From Gemmobacter sp964439015 (lineage in GTDB: Bacteria; Pseudomonadota; Alphaproteobacteria; Rhodobacterales; Rhodobacteraceae), in the NCBI GenBank assembly GCA_964439015.1, contig CAYTMV010000013.1, forward strand, positions 1-46,448: 46,448 nucleotides of DNA, in the 5' to 3' direction. Shown here in pieces: positions 26,279 through 35,073 of the stretch; within the stretch, counting starts at the first letter, position 1, and each line of letters starts with the position of its first letter. Under the pieces are notes generated by a model. The model searched no databases and had not been told where the DNA came from. It worked only from the letters and a program-made list of their open reading frames with translations. The position numbers and the translations under genes are program-made.

Positions 26279-27205
26279 ATGTTGTCCTATCTTGTCAGAC
26301 GGGTTCTGATGCTCGTGCCGGTATTTCTGGCCGTATCGGTGGTGGTGTTCTCGATCCTCCACTTCATCCCCGGCGATCCGATCGACAATCTTCTCAAGAT
26401 CGGGTCGTCGCCCGCGGCACGGGCCGAGATGGAGGCACGCTATGGCCTCGACAAGCCCTTGGTCGCGCAATACGCGATCTGGCTGGGCAATGTGCTGCAA
26501 GGCGATCTGGGCACGGCGATCGTCGCCCGCCGCCCGGTGGCCGACCTGATCGCGCAGGCCCTGCCGCATTCGCTGCGGCTGGGCGGGTTTGCGCTGTTGT
26601 TCTCGACGGTGGTGGGGGTGTCGCTGGGGCTGGTCGCGGCGCTGAACCGCGACCGCTGGCTGGACCGGGCGATCATGGGCGGGGTCCTTCTGGGCTCGAC
26701 CATGCCCAGTTTCTGGCTGGGTCTGATCCTGATGCTGGTGTTTTCGGTGGGGCTGGGCTGGTTTCCGGTCTCGGGCGCAAGGGGGTGGGAGTCGCTGGTG
26801 CTGCCGGTGCTGACCATCGGCCTGGGCGGCACGGCGCTGGTGGCGCGCATCACCCGCGTCTCGATGATCGAGGCGGCGGGGCGCGATTTCGTGATGCTGC
26901 TGCATGCCAAGGGCCTGTCGCCGCTGCGCATCCAGTTGCGCCATGTGCTGCGCCACGCCCTGATCCCGGTGGTGACGATCCTGGCGCTGCGGATCGGCTG
27001 GATCCTGGGTGGGGCCGTGACGGTCGAGGTGGTGTTTGCCCGCCCCGGCCTTGGCACGCTGCTGATCAAGTCGCTCAGCCAGCATGATTATCCGGTGGTG
27101 CAGGCCTGCCTGTTGATGCTGGCCATGGCGGTGATGCTGGGCACGCTGCTGGGCGATATCCTGCAAGCCCTGATGGACCCGCGGGTCCGGGCGGCGATGG
27201 CATGA
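26279..27205 (+). CDS. Dipeptide-type ABC transporter permease (DppB-like)
   Basis: ATG 26279 gives 308 residues with the classical start MLSYLVRRVLMLVPVFLAVS and the early motif FIPGDPIDNLL. Six helices are predicted. The ATPase-contact loop is EAAGRDFVMLLHAKGLSPLR, and the tail is HDYPVVQACLLMLAMAVMLG, then DILQALMDPRVR, as in DppB/OppB. An open frame reaching back to 26153 is only an extension into the binding-protein gene. The stop overlaps the next ATG (27202-27205). Confidence 0.94.
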   Translation: MLSYLVRRVLMLVPVFLAVSVVVFSILHFIPGDPIDNLLKIGSSPAARAEMEARYGLDKPLVAQYAIWLGNVLQGDLGTAIVARRPVADLIAQALPHSLRLGGFALLFSTVVGVSLGLVAALNRDRWLDRAIMGGVLLGSTMPSFWLGLILMLVFSVGLGWFPVSGARGWESLVLPVLTIGLGGTALVARITRVSMIEAAGRDFVMLLHAKGLSPLRIQLRHVLRHALIPVVTILALRIGWILGGAVTVEVVFARPGLGTLLIKSLSQHDYPVVQACLLMLAMAVMLGTLLGDILQALMDPRVRAAMA

Positions 27206-28065
27206 GCATTGGCGGCGTCACCCCCCTGCCCGCGCCCCTGCGGGCGCTGAAACGCCCGGTGGGCGGCATGGCCGGCCTGTGGCTGGCGCTGGTCATTCTG
27301 GCCGCGATCTTTGCGCCGCTGCTGACGCCCTATGCCTATGATGTGCAGGCGCTGAAAGAGGCCTATCAGCCGCCCTCGGCCGCGCATTGGCTGGGCACGG
27401 ACGAGTTTGGCCGCGACCTGCTGACCCGGCTGATCTATGGCGCGCGCACCTCGCTGTCGGTCAGCGCCACCGCCATCGCCATTTCGGTGTTCTGCGGCAT
27501 GGTGCTGGGCGCAGCCGCCGCCTGGTTCGGCGGCTGGTTCGACCGGATGGTGACCGTGGTCGTGGACCTCAGCTGGTCCTTCCCGGAAATCCTGATCGCG
27601 CTGATCCTGGTCGCGATCATCGGCCCCGGCACCACCGGCACGATGATCGCGATTTCGGTGGCCTATCTGGCGCAGTTCACCCGGCTGACCCGCGCACAGA
27701 TCCTGACCCTGAAGGGCGAGACCTTCATCGAGGCCGCGCGCAGCCTTGGCGCGGGCAATGCCCACATCCTGTTCCGCCACCTCTTGCCCAACGCGCTGGC
27801 GCCGGTGCTGGTCTCGGCGATGCTGGCCACGGGCGACGCGATCATCCTTGAGGCGACGCTGGGTTTTTTCGGCCTCGGCGCGCAGCCGCCGGTGCCCAGT
27901 TGGGGGGGGATGATGTCGGCGGGCTCGGCGCTGGTGTTCAAGGCGCCCTGGGTGATCCTGTTTCCCGGCCTGACGGTGGCGATCACGGTGGTGGCGATCA
28001 ACCTTTACGGCGATGCGCTGATCGCCACGCTGGACATCCGCGCCAGATTGCGGAGGGAAGCATGA
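27202..28065 (+). CDS. Dipeptide-type ABC transporter permease (DppC-like)
   Basis: This 287-residue partner of the DppB-like subunit has the N-terminal cytosolic tail and first helix of the DppC/OppC family (GLWLALVILAAIFAPLLTPY), then HWLGTDEFGRDLLTRLIYGA, a strongly conserved segment. The EAA loop is EAARSLGAGNAHILFRHLLP. It ends in VTVVAINLYGDALIATLDIR, as usual. It is joined by 4-bp overlaps to both neighbours. Confidence 0.95.
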   Translation: MSIGGVTPLPAPLRALKRPVGGMAGLWLALVILAAIFAPLLTPYAYDVQALKEAYQPPSAAHWLGTDEFGRDLLTRLIYGARTSLSVSATAIAISVFCGMVLGAAAAWFGGWFDRMVTVVVDLSWSFPEILIALILVAIIGPGTTGTMIAISVAYLAQFTRLTRAQILTLKGETFIEAARSLGAGNAHILFRHLLPNALAPVLVSAMLATGDAIILEATLGFFGLGAQPPVPSWGGMMSAGSALVFKAPWVILFPGLTVAITVVAINLYGDALIATLDIRARLRREA

Positions 28066-29024
28066 GCGCGCTTCTGGACATTGACCGGGTCGAAGTCTCG
28101 ATCGGCCGGCTGCGGCTGCTGGACGGCATCTCGCTTACGGTCGACCGGGGGCAGATCCTGGGGCTGGTGGGCGAAAGCGGCTCGGGCAAGTCGCTGACGG
28201 CGCTGGCGGCGATGGGGCTTTTGCCGCTGATCGGCGGACGGGTGACGGGCGGGGCGATCCGCTTTGACGGGCAGGACATGGGCACCATGAGCGAAAGCCA
28301 GCGCCGGGCGCTGCGCGGGCGGCGCATCGGCTTTGTCACCCAGAACCCGATGACCGCGCTGGACCCGGTGCAACGGATCGGCGCGCAGATCGACGTGGTC
28401 TCGCGCCTGCATCTGGGGCTGGACCGCGCCGCCGCCCGCGCCCGCACGCTGGAGCTGATGACCCAGTTGCGCATCCCCGAGGCCGCCGCCGTGGCCGAAG
28501 CCTGGCCGCATCAGCTGTCGGGCGGGATGAAACAGCGCATCGTCATCGCGATGGCGCTGGCGGGCGAGCCCGACCTGATCATCGCCGACGAGCCGACCAC
28601 CGCGCTGGATGTGACGGTGCAGGCGCAGATCATCCAGATCCTCGGCGCGCTGGTGCGCGATCGTGGCGTGGCGCTGTTGCTGATCACCCATGACATGGGC
28701 GTTGTGGCGCAGATCTGCGACCGGGTGGCGGTGCTTTATGCTGGCCGTCTGGCCGAAGAAGGCGCCGTAGGACCGATCTTTGCCGCCCCCGCCCATCCTT
28801 ATACCCGCGCGCTGATCGGCTGCATCCCGCAGGAGGGCATGGCCCGCGGCAGCCTGCGTGGCATCCCCGGCGCGGTGCCGGGGGCGGTGGCCTTTCCGCA
28901 GGGCTGCCGGTTTCATCCCCGCTGCCCGCGCGCCACCGATCTGTGCCGGCGCGAGGTGCCCGCGCAGATCTGGTCGCCCGCCGGTGGTCTTGTCGCCTGT
29001 CACCATCCGGAGGGCGCGGCATGA
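28062..29024 (+). CDS. Dipeptide-type ABC transporter ATP-binding protein (DppD-like)
   Basis: From ATG 28062 the protein has 320 residues: Walker A GESGSGKS, Q-loop FVTQNPMTALDP, signature LSGGMKQRIVIAMAL, Walker B LIIADEPTTALD and switch His in LLITHDMGVVAQ. The C-terminal extension has the Cys-rich oligopeptide-transporter motif (GCRFHPRCPRATDLCRREVP) that carries an iron-sulphur site in some family members. The longer frame from 27900 runs inside the DppC-like gene and is not used. Confidence 0.95.
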   Translation: MSALLDIDRVEVSIGRLRLLDGISLTVDRGQILGLVGESGSGKSLTALAAMGLLPLIGGRVTGGAIRFDGQDMGTMSESQRRALRGRRIGFVTQNPMTALDPVQRIGAQIDVVSRLHLGLDRAAARARTLELMTQLRIPEAAAVAEAWPHQLSGGMKQRIVIAMALAGEPDLIIADEPTTALDVTVQAQIIQILGALVRDRGVALLLITHDMGVVAQICDRVAVLYAGRLAEEGAVGPIFAAPAHPYTRALIGCIPQEGMARGSLRGIPGAVPGAVAFPQGCRFHPRCPRATDLCRREVPAQIWSPAGGLVACHHPEGAA

Positions 29025-29968
29025 GCGATCCGTTGATCCAGATCGACGCCCTGTCGAAACGGTTTCAGACCGGCGGCGGGTTGTTTGCCCGCCCTCGGGC
29101 GATGATGGCGGTGCGCGATGTCTCGCTTCGGATCGCGCGGGGCGAGGTTCTGGGCGTGGTGGGCGAAAGCGGCTGCGGCAAGTCCACGCTGGCACGGCTG
29201 GTGCTGCGGCTGATCGCGCCGACCTCGGGCCGCGTCAGCTTTGACGGCACCGATCTGGCCAGCCTTGCGCCCGCGGGGCTGCGGCGGATGCGGCGGCGGA
29301 TGGCGATGGTGTTTCAGGACCCCTATTCCAGCCTCGACCCGCGCCACACCCTGACCGAGGTTCTGGCCGAACCCTTCCGCGTGCAGGGCGAGCGGCTGAC
29401 CCCCGACCATCTGGGGCGGATGCTGGAAGCGGTGGGCCTGCCCGACAGCATGGCGGCCAGCCATCCGCACCAATTGTCCGGCGGGCAGCGCCAGCGGGTG
29501 GGGATCGCCCGGGCCCTGGCCCTGAACCCCGATTTCGTGGTGCTGGACGAACCGACCGCCAGCCTCGACGTCTCGATCCAGGCGCAGATCATCGCCCTTC
29601 TGGCCGATCTGCGCGACCGGCTGGGGCTGACCTACCTGTTCATCAGCCACGATCTGGGACTGGTGCGCTATTTCTGCGACCGGGTGGTGGTGATGTATCT
29701 GGGCGCGGTGGTCGAGGTGATGCCCGCCCAAGGGGCCGCCCCCCGCCATCCTTATACCCGCGCGCTGATGGACTCGGCCTTTGTCCCCGATCCCGGCCAG
29801 CGCCGGCAGATCGCACCGCTGGCGGGCGAGATCCCCACCCCCTTCGCCCTGCCGCCGGGCTGCGCCTTTGCCGGGCGCTGCCCCCGCGCCACAGATCGCT
29901 GCCGCGGCGAACGCCCGCCCCTCGACGGTGACCCGCAGCAGCCGGTCGCCTGTTTCCACCCTTTTTGA
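29021..29968 (+). CDS. Dipeptide-type ABC transporter ATP-binding protein (DppF-like)
   Basis: From ATG 29021 this has 315 residues and is the second ATPase of the importer. Walker A is GESGCGKS, the Q-loop is MVFQDPYSSLDPRHT, the signature LSGGQRQRVGIARAL, Walker B FVVLDEPTASLD and switch His FISHDLG. The Cys-rich C-terminal motif GCAFAGRCPRATDRC is present. The two different ATPases, two permeases and the binding protein make a full Dpp/Opp-type system. A 12-bp gap separates it from the M81 peptidase gene, so that enzyme is almost certainly co-transcribed. Confidence 0.95.
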   Translation: MSDPLIQIDALSKRFQTGGGLFARPRAMMAVRDVSLRIARGEVLGVVGESGCGKSTLARLVLRLIAPTSGRVSFDGTDLASLAPAGLRRMRRRMAMVFQDPYSSLDPRHTLTEVLAEPFRVQGERLTPDHLGRMLEAVGLPDSMAASHPHQLSGGQRQRVGIARALALNPDFVVLDEPTASLDVSIQAQIIALLADLRDRLGLTYLFISHDLGLVRYFCDRVVVMYLGAVVEVMPAQGAAPRHPYTRALMDSAFVPDPGQRRQIAPLAGEIPTPFALPPGCAFAGRCPRATDRCRGERPPLDGDPQQPVACFHPF

Positions 29969-29980
29969 AAGTCCAGATCC

Positions 29981-31483
29981 ATGCCCTTTCACGTCCTGAC
30001 CGGTGCCTTTGTCCATGAAAGCAACACCTTCAAGAAGGGCGAGACCACCCTTCAGGCGTTTCGCGATGATGTGCTGGATCTGGGGCAAGTGGCCGTCGAC
30101 CGCTTTCGCGACGTGAACGAGGAACTGGCGGGGTTTCTGGATGTCGGCACCGAGGCGGGCTGGCGCATCACCCACACCGTTTCGGCCCATGCCACGCCGG
30201 GGGCCCGCGTCTCGCGCGAGGCGTTCGAGCATATCGCCGGCCTGATCTGCGACGGGGCGCGGGCGCATCGTGGCACGCTGGACGGGGTGCTGCTGGCGCT
30301 GCACGGCTCGATGGTGCCGGTCTTCTGCGAGGATGGCGAGGGCGAGTTGCTGGCGCGGCTGCGCGCGATTGTCGGCCCGGACCTGCCGATTGCCGCCACG
30401 CTGGACCTGCATGCCATGGCGACCCCGGCGATGATCGCGCAGGCGCAGATCTTTGTCAGCTACAAGACCTATCCGCATGTCGACATGCGCGTGACCGGCC
30501 GCCATGCCGCCCGCCTGCTGGACCGCACGATGCGCGGCGAGATCCGCCCCCGCACCCTGCGCGTGCGCCTGCCGATGCTGGAGGAGGCCAATGCCGGCCG
30601 CACCGACGTGCCGGCGACCGCCACCCTCTATCAGCGGGCCGCAGCGCATGAGGGCGAGGCCGGCATCCTGGCCGTCTCGATCAATGCCGGTTTTGCCGAG
30701 GCGGATATTCTTGAAGCCGGCCCCACGGTGCTGGTGACGCACGACGCAGCCGCCGCCCCGCGCGCGCAGCAGATTGCCAAAGATCTGGCACAGACGATCT
30801 GGGACCAGCGCGGCGCGGTCGCCAATGATTTCCTGACACCCAAGGCTGCTGCCGCGATCGCCCGCGATTTCGATGCCGCCAAGGGGCCGCTAGTGATTGC
30901 CGACTATGCCGACAATCCCGGCGCCGGCGCCTATGGCGACTCGACCGCCCTGCTGGCGGCCCTGCTGGAAGCGGGGGCTGCGGGCGGCGCGCTGGCGCCG
31001 ATGATCGACGCCGAGGCGGCGGCAATCCTGCATCGGCACCGGGTGGGCGATAGCGTCACGCTGGATCTGGGCGGCAAGAACGATCCGACCTTCGGCGGTG
31101 GCCCGCTGCGGCTGACCGGGACGGTGGTGCATGTGTCCGACGGCACCTATACCGGCGACGGCCCGATCCTTGGCGGCATCACCCACAGTTTCGGCCCGAC
31201 CGCGGTCCTGCGGGTGCAGGGGATCGACATTCTGGTCGTCACCCTGCCCGGCCAGATGCTGGACCTGCAACAGGTGCGCACCTTCGGGATCGAGCCTGCG
31301 CGCCTGGGCTTTCTGGTGGTCAAGTCGATGCAGCATTTCCGCGCGGCCTTCGAGCCGGTGGCGGGCAAGGTCATCGTCTGTGACAGCGGCGCGCTGGCCA
31401 CGCCCCAGGCGCATCTGCGCCCCTATGGCCGCATCCGCCGCCCGGTCTGGCCGCTGGACGGGGATGCTGCCCGCTTCGGGTAA
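29981..31483 (+). CDS. M81 family metallopeptidase (MlrC/microcystinase-like)
   Basis: The 500-residue protein begins FHVLTGAFVHESNTFKKG, without a signal peptide, so it should be cytosolic. The zinc-binding segments of the M81 family are visible: ATLDLHAMAT (Asp and His) and SYKTYPHVDM (His). The N-terminal DUF1485 domain covers about residues 1-290, the MlrC C-terminal domain about 300-470. MlrC of microcystin degraders cleaves linear peptides containing the unusual Adda residue; most family members have unknown substrates and sit beside dipeptide importers. As the last gene of the importer operon it probably hydrolyses the imported compound. Confidence 0.9.
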   Translation: MPFHVLTGAFVHESNTFKKGETTLQAFRDDVLDLGQVAVDRFRDVNEELAGFLDVGTEAGWRITHTVSAHATPGARVSREAFEHIAGLICDGARAHRGTLDGVLLALHGSMVPVFCEDGEGELLARLRAIVGPDLPIAATLDLHAMATPAMIAQAQIFVSYKTYPHVDMRVTGRHAARLLDRTMRGEIRPRTLRVRLPMLEEANAGRTDVPATATLYQRAAAHEGEAGILAVSINAGFAEADILEAGPTVLVTHDAAAAPRAQQIAKDLAQTIWDQRGAVANDFLTPKAAAAIARDFDAAKGPLVIADYADNPGAGAYGDSTALLAALLEAGAAGGALAPMIDAEAAAILHRHRVGDSVTLDLGGKNDPTFGGGPLRLTGTVVHVSDGTYTGDGPILGGITHSFGPTAVLRVQGIDILVVTLPGQMLDLQQVRTFGIEPARLGFLVVKSMQHFRAAFEPVAGKVIVCDSGALATPQAHLRPYGRIRRPVWPLDGDAARFG

Positions 31484-31510
31484 AACCGGCGGCAGGCGCC
31501 GCGGTGCGGA

Positions 31511-32626
31511 TCAGCGCAGCGCCAGCGCCTCGGCCAGCAGGTTGCGCACCGCATCCCCCGGCACATCGGCGGTCACGAAAGCCTGACCGATGCCCCGCGC
31601 CAGGATGAAGCGCAACTTGCCGTCCTGCACCTTCTTGTCCTGCGCCATGTAACCCAGCAGCGTCTCGACCCCCGGCAGATCGCCGGGGATGTCGCGCAGA
31701 TCGACCTTCATCCCCATCGCCCGCAGATGGGCGCGGACCCGGCTGGGCTCTTCCTGCGGGCAAAGGCCAAGCCGCGCCGACAGCTCGAAGGCCAGCGCGC
31801 AGCCGATCGCCACGCCTTCGCCATGCAGCAGCCGGTCGGAATAGCCGGTGGCCTTTTCCAGCGCGTGACAGAAGGTGTGGCCAAGGTTCAGCAGTGCGCG
31901 CTCGCCCTCCTCGGTCTCATCGCGCGAAACGATTCCGGCCTTCATCTCGACCGAGCGGCGCACCGCATATTGCCGCGCGGCGCGGTCGGTCGACAGCGCG
32001 GGGCCGTTGACCTCAAGCCAGTCGAAAAACGCCGCATCGCCCAGAAGGCCGTATTTCACCACCTCGCCATAGCCCGCCAGAAAATCGCGGGCGGGCAGGC
32101 TTTCCAGCACGGCGATATCGGCCAGAACCAGGCTGGGCTGGTGAAAGGCGCCGACGAGGTTCTTGCCCTGCGCGGTGTTGATCCCGGTCTTGCCGCCGAC
32201 CGAACTGTCGACCTGCGCCAGAAGCGTGGTCGGCACCTGCACAAAGCGCACCCCGCGCCGCAGGATCGCGCTGGCAAAGCCTACCAGATCGCCGATCACC
32301 CCGCCGCCAAGCGCCACGACCACATCCTTGCGCTCGACCTGCTGTTCCAGCAGCCACTCGACGGTGCGCGCCAGCTGCGGCCAGCCCTTGGTGGCCTCGC
32401 CCGCGGGCAGGGACAGGGCGGTGGACGCGATGCCCGCCGCGGCCAAACCGGCCTGAAACCGCGCCAGATGCAGGGCCGCGACCGACTCGTCGGTGACGAT
32501 CGCCACGCGGGGGCGGCGCAGCAGCGGCGCGATCTCGGCCCCGGCGGCCTCGATCAGCCCGGCGCCGATCCGCACATCATAGCTGCGCGCACCCAGATCC
32601 ACGCGCACGGTTTCGATCCCGCTCAT
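31511..32626 (-). CDS. aroB: 3-dehydroquinate synthase
   Basis: AroB converts DAHP to 3-dehydroquinate in the shikimate pathway, using NAD and zinc. The 371-residue sequence carries the NAD-binding GGGVIGDLVGFASAILRRGV, VQVPTTLLAQVDSSVGGKTG and the metal-binding His of LNLGHTFCHALEKATGYS and LLHGEGVAIG. Its ATG overlaps the TGA of aroK (ATGA at 32623-32626), so the two shikimate-pathway enzymes are coupled, as in many proteobacteria. It converges on the M81 peptidase gene with 27 bp between stops. Confidence 0.97.
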   Translation of the reverse strand: MSGIETVRVDLGARSYDVRIGAGLIEAAGAEIAPLLRRPRVAIVTDESVAALHLARFQAGLAAAGIASTALSLPAGEATKGWPQLARTVEWLLEQQVERKDVVVALGGGVIGDLVGFASAILRRGVRFVQVPTTLLAQVDSSVGGKTGINTAQGKNLVGAFHQPSLVLADIAVLESLPARDFLAGYGEVVKYGLLGDAAFFDWLEVNGPALSTDRAARQYAVRRSVEMKAGIVSRDETEEGERALLNLGHTFCHALEKATGYSDRLLHGEGVAIGCALAFELSARLGLCPQEEPSRVRAHLRAMGMKVDLRDIPGDLPGVETLLGYMAQDKKVQDGKLRFILARGIGQAFVTADVPGDAVRNLLAEALALR

Positions 32627-33171
32627 GCCTCAACATCCTCTTGCCACAGGTCCGGCCGCGTCTTCAGCGCCTCGATCACCCGCAGCGCCATCTCCTCGAT
32701 CGACAGCCGCGCATCGCAATCGACAACCAGATCGGCCAGCGCATAGATCGGGCTGCGCGCCTCATACAGCTCGCGCAGCGTCTCGCGCGGGTTGGCGGTG
32801 CGCAGCAAGGGCCGGGTGTTCTTGTGGCGCACGCGCTGCCACAACAGCTCCAGATCCGCACGCAGCCAGACCGCCACGCCGTTTTCGGTGATGACGCGGC
32901 GGTTGGCCTCGGCGAGATAGGCCCCGCCGCCGGTGGACAGGATGCAAGGAGGCCCCTTGACCAGCCGGGCCAGCACCTCGGCCTCGCGCGCGCGGAAGAA
33001 CGGCTCGCCGTCGCGGGCAAAGATCTCGGGGATGGTCATTTTCGCAGCCCGGACGATCTCTTCGTCGCTGTCGCGCAACGGCACATCCAGCAACCGCGCC
33101 AGCGCCGTGCCCACCGCGGTCTTGCCCGCGCCCATCATCCCCACCAGCGCCACGGTCTTGGCCAGCCGCAT
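32623..33171 (-). CDS. aroK: Shikimate kinase
   Basis: AroK phosphorylates shikimate at the 3-OH. From ATG 33171 the protein has 182 residues: P-loop GMMGAGKTAVG, the shikimate-binding RDSDEEIVRAAKMTIPEIF and FFRAREAEVL, the LSTGGGAYL motif, and the lid region RHKNTRPLLRT with NPRETLRELYEARSPIYALA. The start is uncertain: GTGs at 33177 and 33186 are in frame, and GAGG abuts the chosen ATG too closely to be its ribosome-binding site. A frame reaching 33387 runs through the divergent promoter region and is not used. Confidence 0.94.
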   Translation of the reverse strand: MRLAKTVALVGMMGAGKTAVGTALARLLDVPLRDSDEEIVRAAKMTIPEIFARDGEPFFRAREAEVLARLVKGPPCILSTGGGAYLAEANRRVITENGVAVWLRADLELLWQRVRHKNTRPLLRTANPRETLRELYEARSPIYALADLVVDCDARLSIEEMALRVIEALKTRPDLWQEDVEA

Positions 33172-33241
33172 CCTCACCCCCGGCACAAAGCCCCGGCCGA
33201 TCCTTGCCGGTGCAAAAACTTTTCCCTCCAATGGCGTGAAC

Positions 33242-33264
33242 TTGCACAAAATGCCATATATAAT
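33242..33264 (+). promoter_or_regulatory. Possible promoter of the small membrane protein-xerD operon
   Basis: A perfect TATAAT (33259-33264) stands in a short AT-rich island in the divergent gap between aroK and the small membrane protein gene. The hexamer at the right distance upstream is poor, and TTGCAC (33242-33247) is too close for standard spacing. Start of transcription would be near 33271, about 67 nt before the ATG at 33338. Confidence 0.4.
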
Positions 33265-33337
33265 CGCCGCCGAGGCGCTGCCCGAACGGGTGGCAAGGCA
33301 GAACGTCGGCACCAGACACGACGAGAGAGGCGCGCGC

Positions 33338-33472
33338 ATGGGACGGATCATCAAGGCCATCATCCTGTTGGGATTGCTGGGTTTCATCGGGCTGACCGGC
33401 TATGCCTATCTGGGGGACATGGCGCCCGAGCAGGCGCCGGTGAACGAGCCGGTGGTTCTGGATGCAAACTGA
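33338..33472 (+). CDS. Small single-pass membrane protein (44 aa), unknown function
   Basis: ATG 33338 follows AGAGAGG at a 7-nt distance. The 44-residue product has a basic start (MGRIIK), one hydrophobic helix (AIILLGLLGFIGLTGYAYLG) and a short acidic tail ending APVNEPVVLDAN. I do not recognise a family with a known role. It overlaps the next gene by 11 bp in another frame, so the two are probably translationally coupled. Its strong ribosome-binding site and clean membrane helix argue that it is real. Confidence 0.75.
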   Translation: MGRIIKAIILLGLLGFIGLTGYAYLGDMAPEQAPVNEPVVLDAN

Positions 33473-35069
33473 GCGGCGGCCGTTTTCGGCGGTGATCGGC
33501 GCGGCTGCGGTCGTGCTGGTGGGCTTTGGCGGGCAGGCCGTCCGGGCCGAGGCGCCGCTGTCGGCCATCGACTGGCTGTCACAATCGGTTGACCATCCGC
33601 GGGTTCTGCCTGCGGCCAGCGCCACACCGGCCCCCCCACCTGCTGCCCCCACCGCTGCTGCCCCCGCGGGCCAGCCGCCCACCGCCCGCACCGCCCTGCC
33701 GCAATCGGTGACCACGGCGCCGATCGGTGCGGCTTCGCCCGATGGCGTGGGGCTTCTGCCGCCGCGGATCACCGGCCTGCCCGCCGCCCTCTGGGGGCCG
33801 GGCCAAAGCGCCGAGATCGCCCGTGCCGTTACCGCCGCCCGCACCGATGCCCTGCCCGCCTTGCAGGGGCTGTTGGTGATGCTGCTGCTGGCCGAGGCCC
33901 GCCCGCCCGCCGATTCCGGCCCCGACGGTCTGCTGTTGCTGGCGCGGATCGACAAGCTGCTGTCCTTTGGCGCGCTGGAGCAGGCGCAGGCGCTGATCAA
34001 GGCCGCTGGCCCCGGCAGTTCGGCCGAGTTGTTCCGCCGCGGCTTTGACGTGGCGCTGTTGACCGGCGAAGAGGACGAGGCCTGTGCGTTGATGGCCAAG
34101 GCCCCGCATCTGTCGCCGGCACTGACCGCGCGGATCTTCTGTCTGGCACGGGCCGGCGATTGGTCGGCCGCGGCGCTGACCTATGACACCGCGCGCGCGC
34201 TGGGCCAGGTGCCCGCCGCCGAAGAGGCGTTGCTGGAGCGGTTTCTCGATGACGGTCTGGCCGACGGTGCAGACCCGCTGCCCCCGCCCGGCAGCCCCAC
34301 GCCGCTGATCTGGCGCATGCAGGAAGCGATCGGCGAGCCGCTGCCCACGACCGGCCTGCCTTTGGCCTTTGCGCAGGCCGATCTGTCGCCCCAGACCGGC
34401 TGGAAGGCCCAGCTTGAAGCCGCCGAGCGTCTGGCCCGCGGGGGCGCGCTGTCGCCCAACCGCCTGTTGGGCCTTTATACCGAGCGCAGCCCGGCCGCCT
34501 CGGGCGGGATCTGGGATCGGGTGGCGGCGTTTCAGGAGTTTGACAACGCCCTGAAGTCGGGCGACCCGGACCGGGTGGCCATGGCCCTGCCCCTTGCCTG
34601 GGACGCCATGGAGGCGGTCGAACTCGAGGTGCCCTTTGCCCGGCTGTTCGCGGACCGGCTGGGCCAGATCGCGCTAAGCGGTGAGGCCGCGCGGCTGGCC
34701 TTCCGGATCCGGCTTCTGGCGCCGGGATATGAAGGTGCGGCGCGGGCCGGCGTGCCCGACGACCCGCAGGCGGCCTTTCTGGCGGCGCTGGCGCGGGGCG
34801 ATCTGACCGGCGTGCAACCCCCGGACGCCATGGCCCGCGCGATTGCGCCGGCCTTTCTGGACCCGGTGCCGGATGCCACCGCCACGGCGCTTCAGGCCGA
34901 GGGGCGTCTGGGCGAGGCGCTGCTGGTCGCCATCGACCGGATCGCCCGCGGCGTGCAGGGCGAGCCGCGCGGCGTGGCCGACGGGCTGGCCTTCCTGCGC
35001 GAGGTCGGGCTGGAAGACGTGGCCCGCCGCACGGCGCTGGAACTGTTGATCCTCGAACGGCGGGGCTGA
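33462..35069 (+). CDS. Exported protein of unknown function upstream of xerD
   Basis: The 535-residue protein begins with a basic stretch and a hydrophobic core (PFSAVIGAAAVVLVGFGG, AVRAEAP), a probable Sec signal or N-terminal anchor. An Ala/Pro-rich linker follows at about residues 50-80. The rest, from about 100, is helix-rich and alanine/leucine-rich with regular A-x-x-L spacing, which suggests helical (TPR-like) repeats, though I cannot mark clear units. I do not recognise its function. It overlaps the small membrane protein gene at the start and ends 4 bp before xerD, so it sits inside a three-gene operon. Confidence 0.82.
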   Translation: MQTERRPFSAVIGAAAVVLVGFGGQAVRAEAPLSAIDWLSQSVDHPRVLPAASATPAPPPAAPTAAAPAGQPPTARTALPQSVTTAPIGAASPDGVGLLPPRITGLPAALWGPGQSAEIARAVTAARTDALPALQGLLVMLLLAEARPPADSGPDGLLLLARIDKLLSFGALEQAQALIKAAGPGSSAELFRRGFDVALLTGEEDEACALMAKAPHLSPALTARIFCLARAGDWSAAALTYDTARALGQVPAAEEALLERFLDDGLADGADPLPPPGSPTPLIWRMQEAIGEPLPTTGLPLAFAQADLSPQTGWKAQLEAAERLARGGALSPNRLLGLYTERSPAASGGIWDRVAAFQEFDNALKSGDPDRVAMALPLAWDAMEAVELEVPFARLFADRLGQIALSGEAARLAFRIRLLAPGYEGAARAGVPDDPQAAFLAALARGDLTGVQPPDAMARAIAPAFLDPVPDATATALQAEGRLGEALLVAIDRIARGVQGEPRGVADGLAFLREVGLEDVARRTALELLILERRG

Positions 35070-35073
35070 ACCC

